From Bacillota bacterium (GTDB taxonomy: Bacteria > Bacillota > Bacilli > Paenibacillales > NBRC-103111), in contig JAEWGW010000005.1 in NCBI GenBank assembly GCA_023388055.1, forward strand, positions 1 through 34,203: a stretch of DNA of 34,203 nt, read 5' to 3'. A program made the position numbers and the translations under genes. The notes beneath the pieces are model-generated. The model was not told the origin of the DNA. It saw only the letters and a list, made by a program, of their open reading frames with translations, and did not search any database. Below are positions 33,149 through 34,203 of the stretch, piece by piece; the first letter of the stretch is position 1; each line of letters begins with the position of its first letter.

Positions 33149-34203
33149 ATGATAAAAGTGAAAGGTGCTTGTAAGGTGTTTTTGGCAGGGATGTTAATGT
33201 TCAGCAGTGTCCCTGCAGTGTGGGCCGAAGGCGGGGCAGCCTCTACGGCGAAGCCGCTTGGTATTGCCCAGGACTTCAATATCTTCCTGCTTGGGGATAT
33301 TAACCAAACCTCGGATACAGAGGGCAGACTGGCTGTGGGAGGGAATGCCACCCTCAGCAATTTCGGCGTGGGTGATAGGCTGGATGCGTCCGCCAACGAC
33401 ACGGATGTATTCGTTGCCGGCGGGGATGTGACCTACGGAAACGGGCAAATCTTCTTCGGGAACGCTGTTTATGGAGGAACGCTCAATGTTAGCAGCCCCT
33501 ACAACCCTAATGTTCGTTATGGCAAATGGCGCAAGGACAATCCCATTAATTTTGACGCTGCTTTTACATACCTGCGAGCCCTGTCTACAGACCTATCCAA
33601 GCTCACTGCCAATGGGACTACCCTGGAGAGCTACGGCACCATTACCTTGAAGGGTACCAATTCCGGGGCCTCTGTTTTTGCCGTTTCGGGTAGCATGCTG
33701 GCCTCCTCCCATACCTTCAACATCGATAGTGTCCCTAACGGCGCTACCGTCATTGTAAATATAAGCGGAGAAAACATCTCCAAGGTTCCTTCCTTGGATC
33801 AAAACTCCAACCGGGCTCGTTACGTGCTGTACAACTTCTATGAAGCCAAAACCATCACCATGTCCGGGCTGCAAATCCGTGGCTCTGTACTGGCGCCTTG
33901 GGCAGACCTGTCCTTCTCCAATGGACAAATCAACGGGACGGTTATCGCCAACTCCATGAAAGGCTCCTCGGGCGAAACCCATCACTACCCATTTGAAGGT
34001 ACCATACCGGAGGGACCAAAACCTCCGACGCCGACACCTACACCTACACCAACGCCTACACCGACGCCGACACCAACACCTACACCAACGCCTACACCTA
34101 CAACGACGCCTACAACGACGCCTACACCTACACCGACGCCGACACCTACACCAACGCCTACACCTACACCGACGCCTACACCTACACCAACGCCTACACC
34201 TAC
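33149..34203 (+). CDS. Choice-of-anchor-A surface protein, partial at the right edge
   Basis: At least 351 residues, open at the window edge. Residues 1-28 are a signal peptide (ending near AVWAEG). Residues ~38-285 carry the choice-of-anchor-A fold: LGIAQDFNIFLLGDINQTSDTEGRLAVGGNATL, then GDVTYGNGQIFFGN, INGTVIANSM and ETHHYPFEG. From about residue 290 comes a Pro-Thr repeat, coded by CCN-ACN pairs with a few Thr-Thr-Thr interruptions, which should be an extended wall-spanning linker to an anchor domain beyond the window. The start at 33149 has GGAGGG six bases upstream. A candidate promoter is TTGTTC-18-TAGAAT around 33064-33093. It is transcribed away from the CAP gene. Confidence 0.85.
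   Translation, partial: MIKVKGACKVFLAGMLMFSSVPAVWAEGGAASTAKPLGIAQDFNIFLLGDINQTSDTEGRLAVGGNATLSNFGVGDRLDASANDTDVFVAGGDVTYGNGQIFFGNAVYGGTLNVSSPYNPNVRYGKWRKDNPINFDAAFTYLRALSTDLSKLTANGTTLESYGTITLKGTNSGASVFAVSGSMLASSHTFNIDSVPNGATVIVNISGENISKVPSLDQNSNRARYVLYNFYEAKTITMSGLQIRGSVLAPWADLSFSNGQINGTVIANSMKGSSGETHHYPFEGTIPEGPKPPTPTPTPTPTPTPTPTPTPTPTPTPTTTPTTTPTPTPTPTPTPTPTPTPTPTPTPTPTP

Overview
The window looks like a chromosomal segment of a GC-rich, Paenibacillus-like Firmicute. Clues are strong AGGAGG-type ribosome sites, LplABC/YtcQ-type sugar importers without their own ATPase, a membrane-anchored AraC regulator, SLH, Big2 and choice-of-anchor-A surface proteins, and class Ib plus class III ribonucleotide reductases behind a cobalamin riboswitch. 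I see no tRNA, rRNA, CRISPR array, phage or transposase gene. All assignments come from reading the sequence; no search was run.

Layout. 1-617: non-coding left edge with low-complexity tracts and degenerate 50-bp-phased repeat units. 618-1826 (+): a DUF116 protein. 1973-15446 (-): a carbohydrate-use region. In transcription order it has a large secreted clan GH-A hydrolase with its own terminator, then an apparent operon of two ABC permeases, a solute-binding lipoprotein, a membrane AraC regulator, a GH78 alpha-L-rhamnosidase and an unassigned, possibly lyase-like protein. The hydrolase and the transport operon are preceded by nearly the same ~110-bp promoter module, so they are probably co-regulated, plausibly by the AraC protein. 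15721-17464 (+): an AAC(3)-family acetyltransferase and an APH-family kinase-like protein.

17570-25385 (-): a deoxyribonucleotide synthesis locus in the order nrdD, nrdG, nrdI, an 831-bp repeat island, nrdE, nrdF. Its promoter (TTGACA-17-TAGAAT) carries two NrdR-box-like sites and is followed by a complete cobalamin riboswitch with a visible P1 stem and B12 box. This suggests B12-independent reductases are switched off when cobalamin, and presumably a B12-dependent NrdJ encoded elsewhere, is available. The nrdI-nrdE island holds the most unusual structure in the window: a 298-bp tandem duplication, each copy with two direct and two inverted 24-nt units at an exact 50-bp pitch.

25804-28330 (+): a small membrane protein with a PspC protein, then a Tat-type metallophosphoesterase and a glycerophosphodiester phosphodiesterase. 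28414-32933 (-): a ten-repeat Big2 surface protein, a decayed nitroreductase remnant and an SLH/CAP-domain protein. 33149 to the edge (+): a choice-of-anchor-A surface protein whose proline-threonine tail runs off the window.
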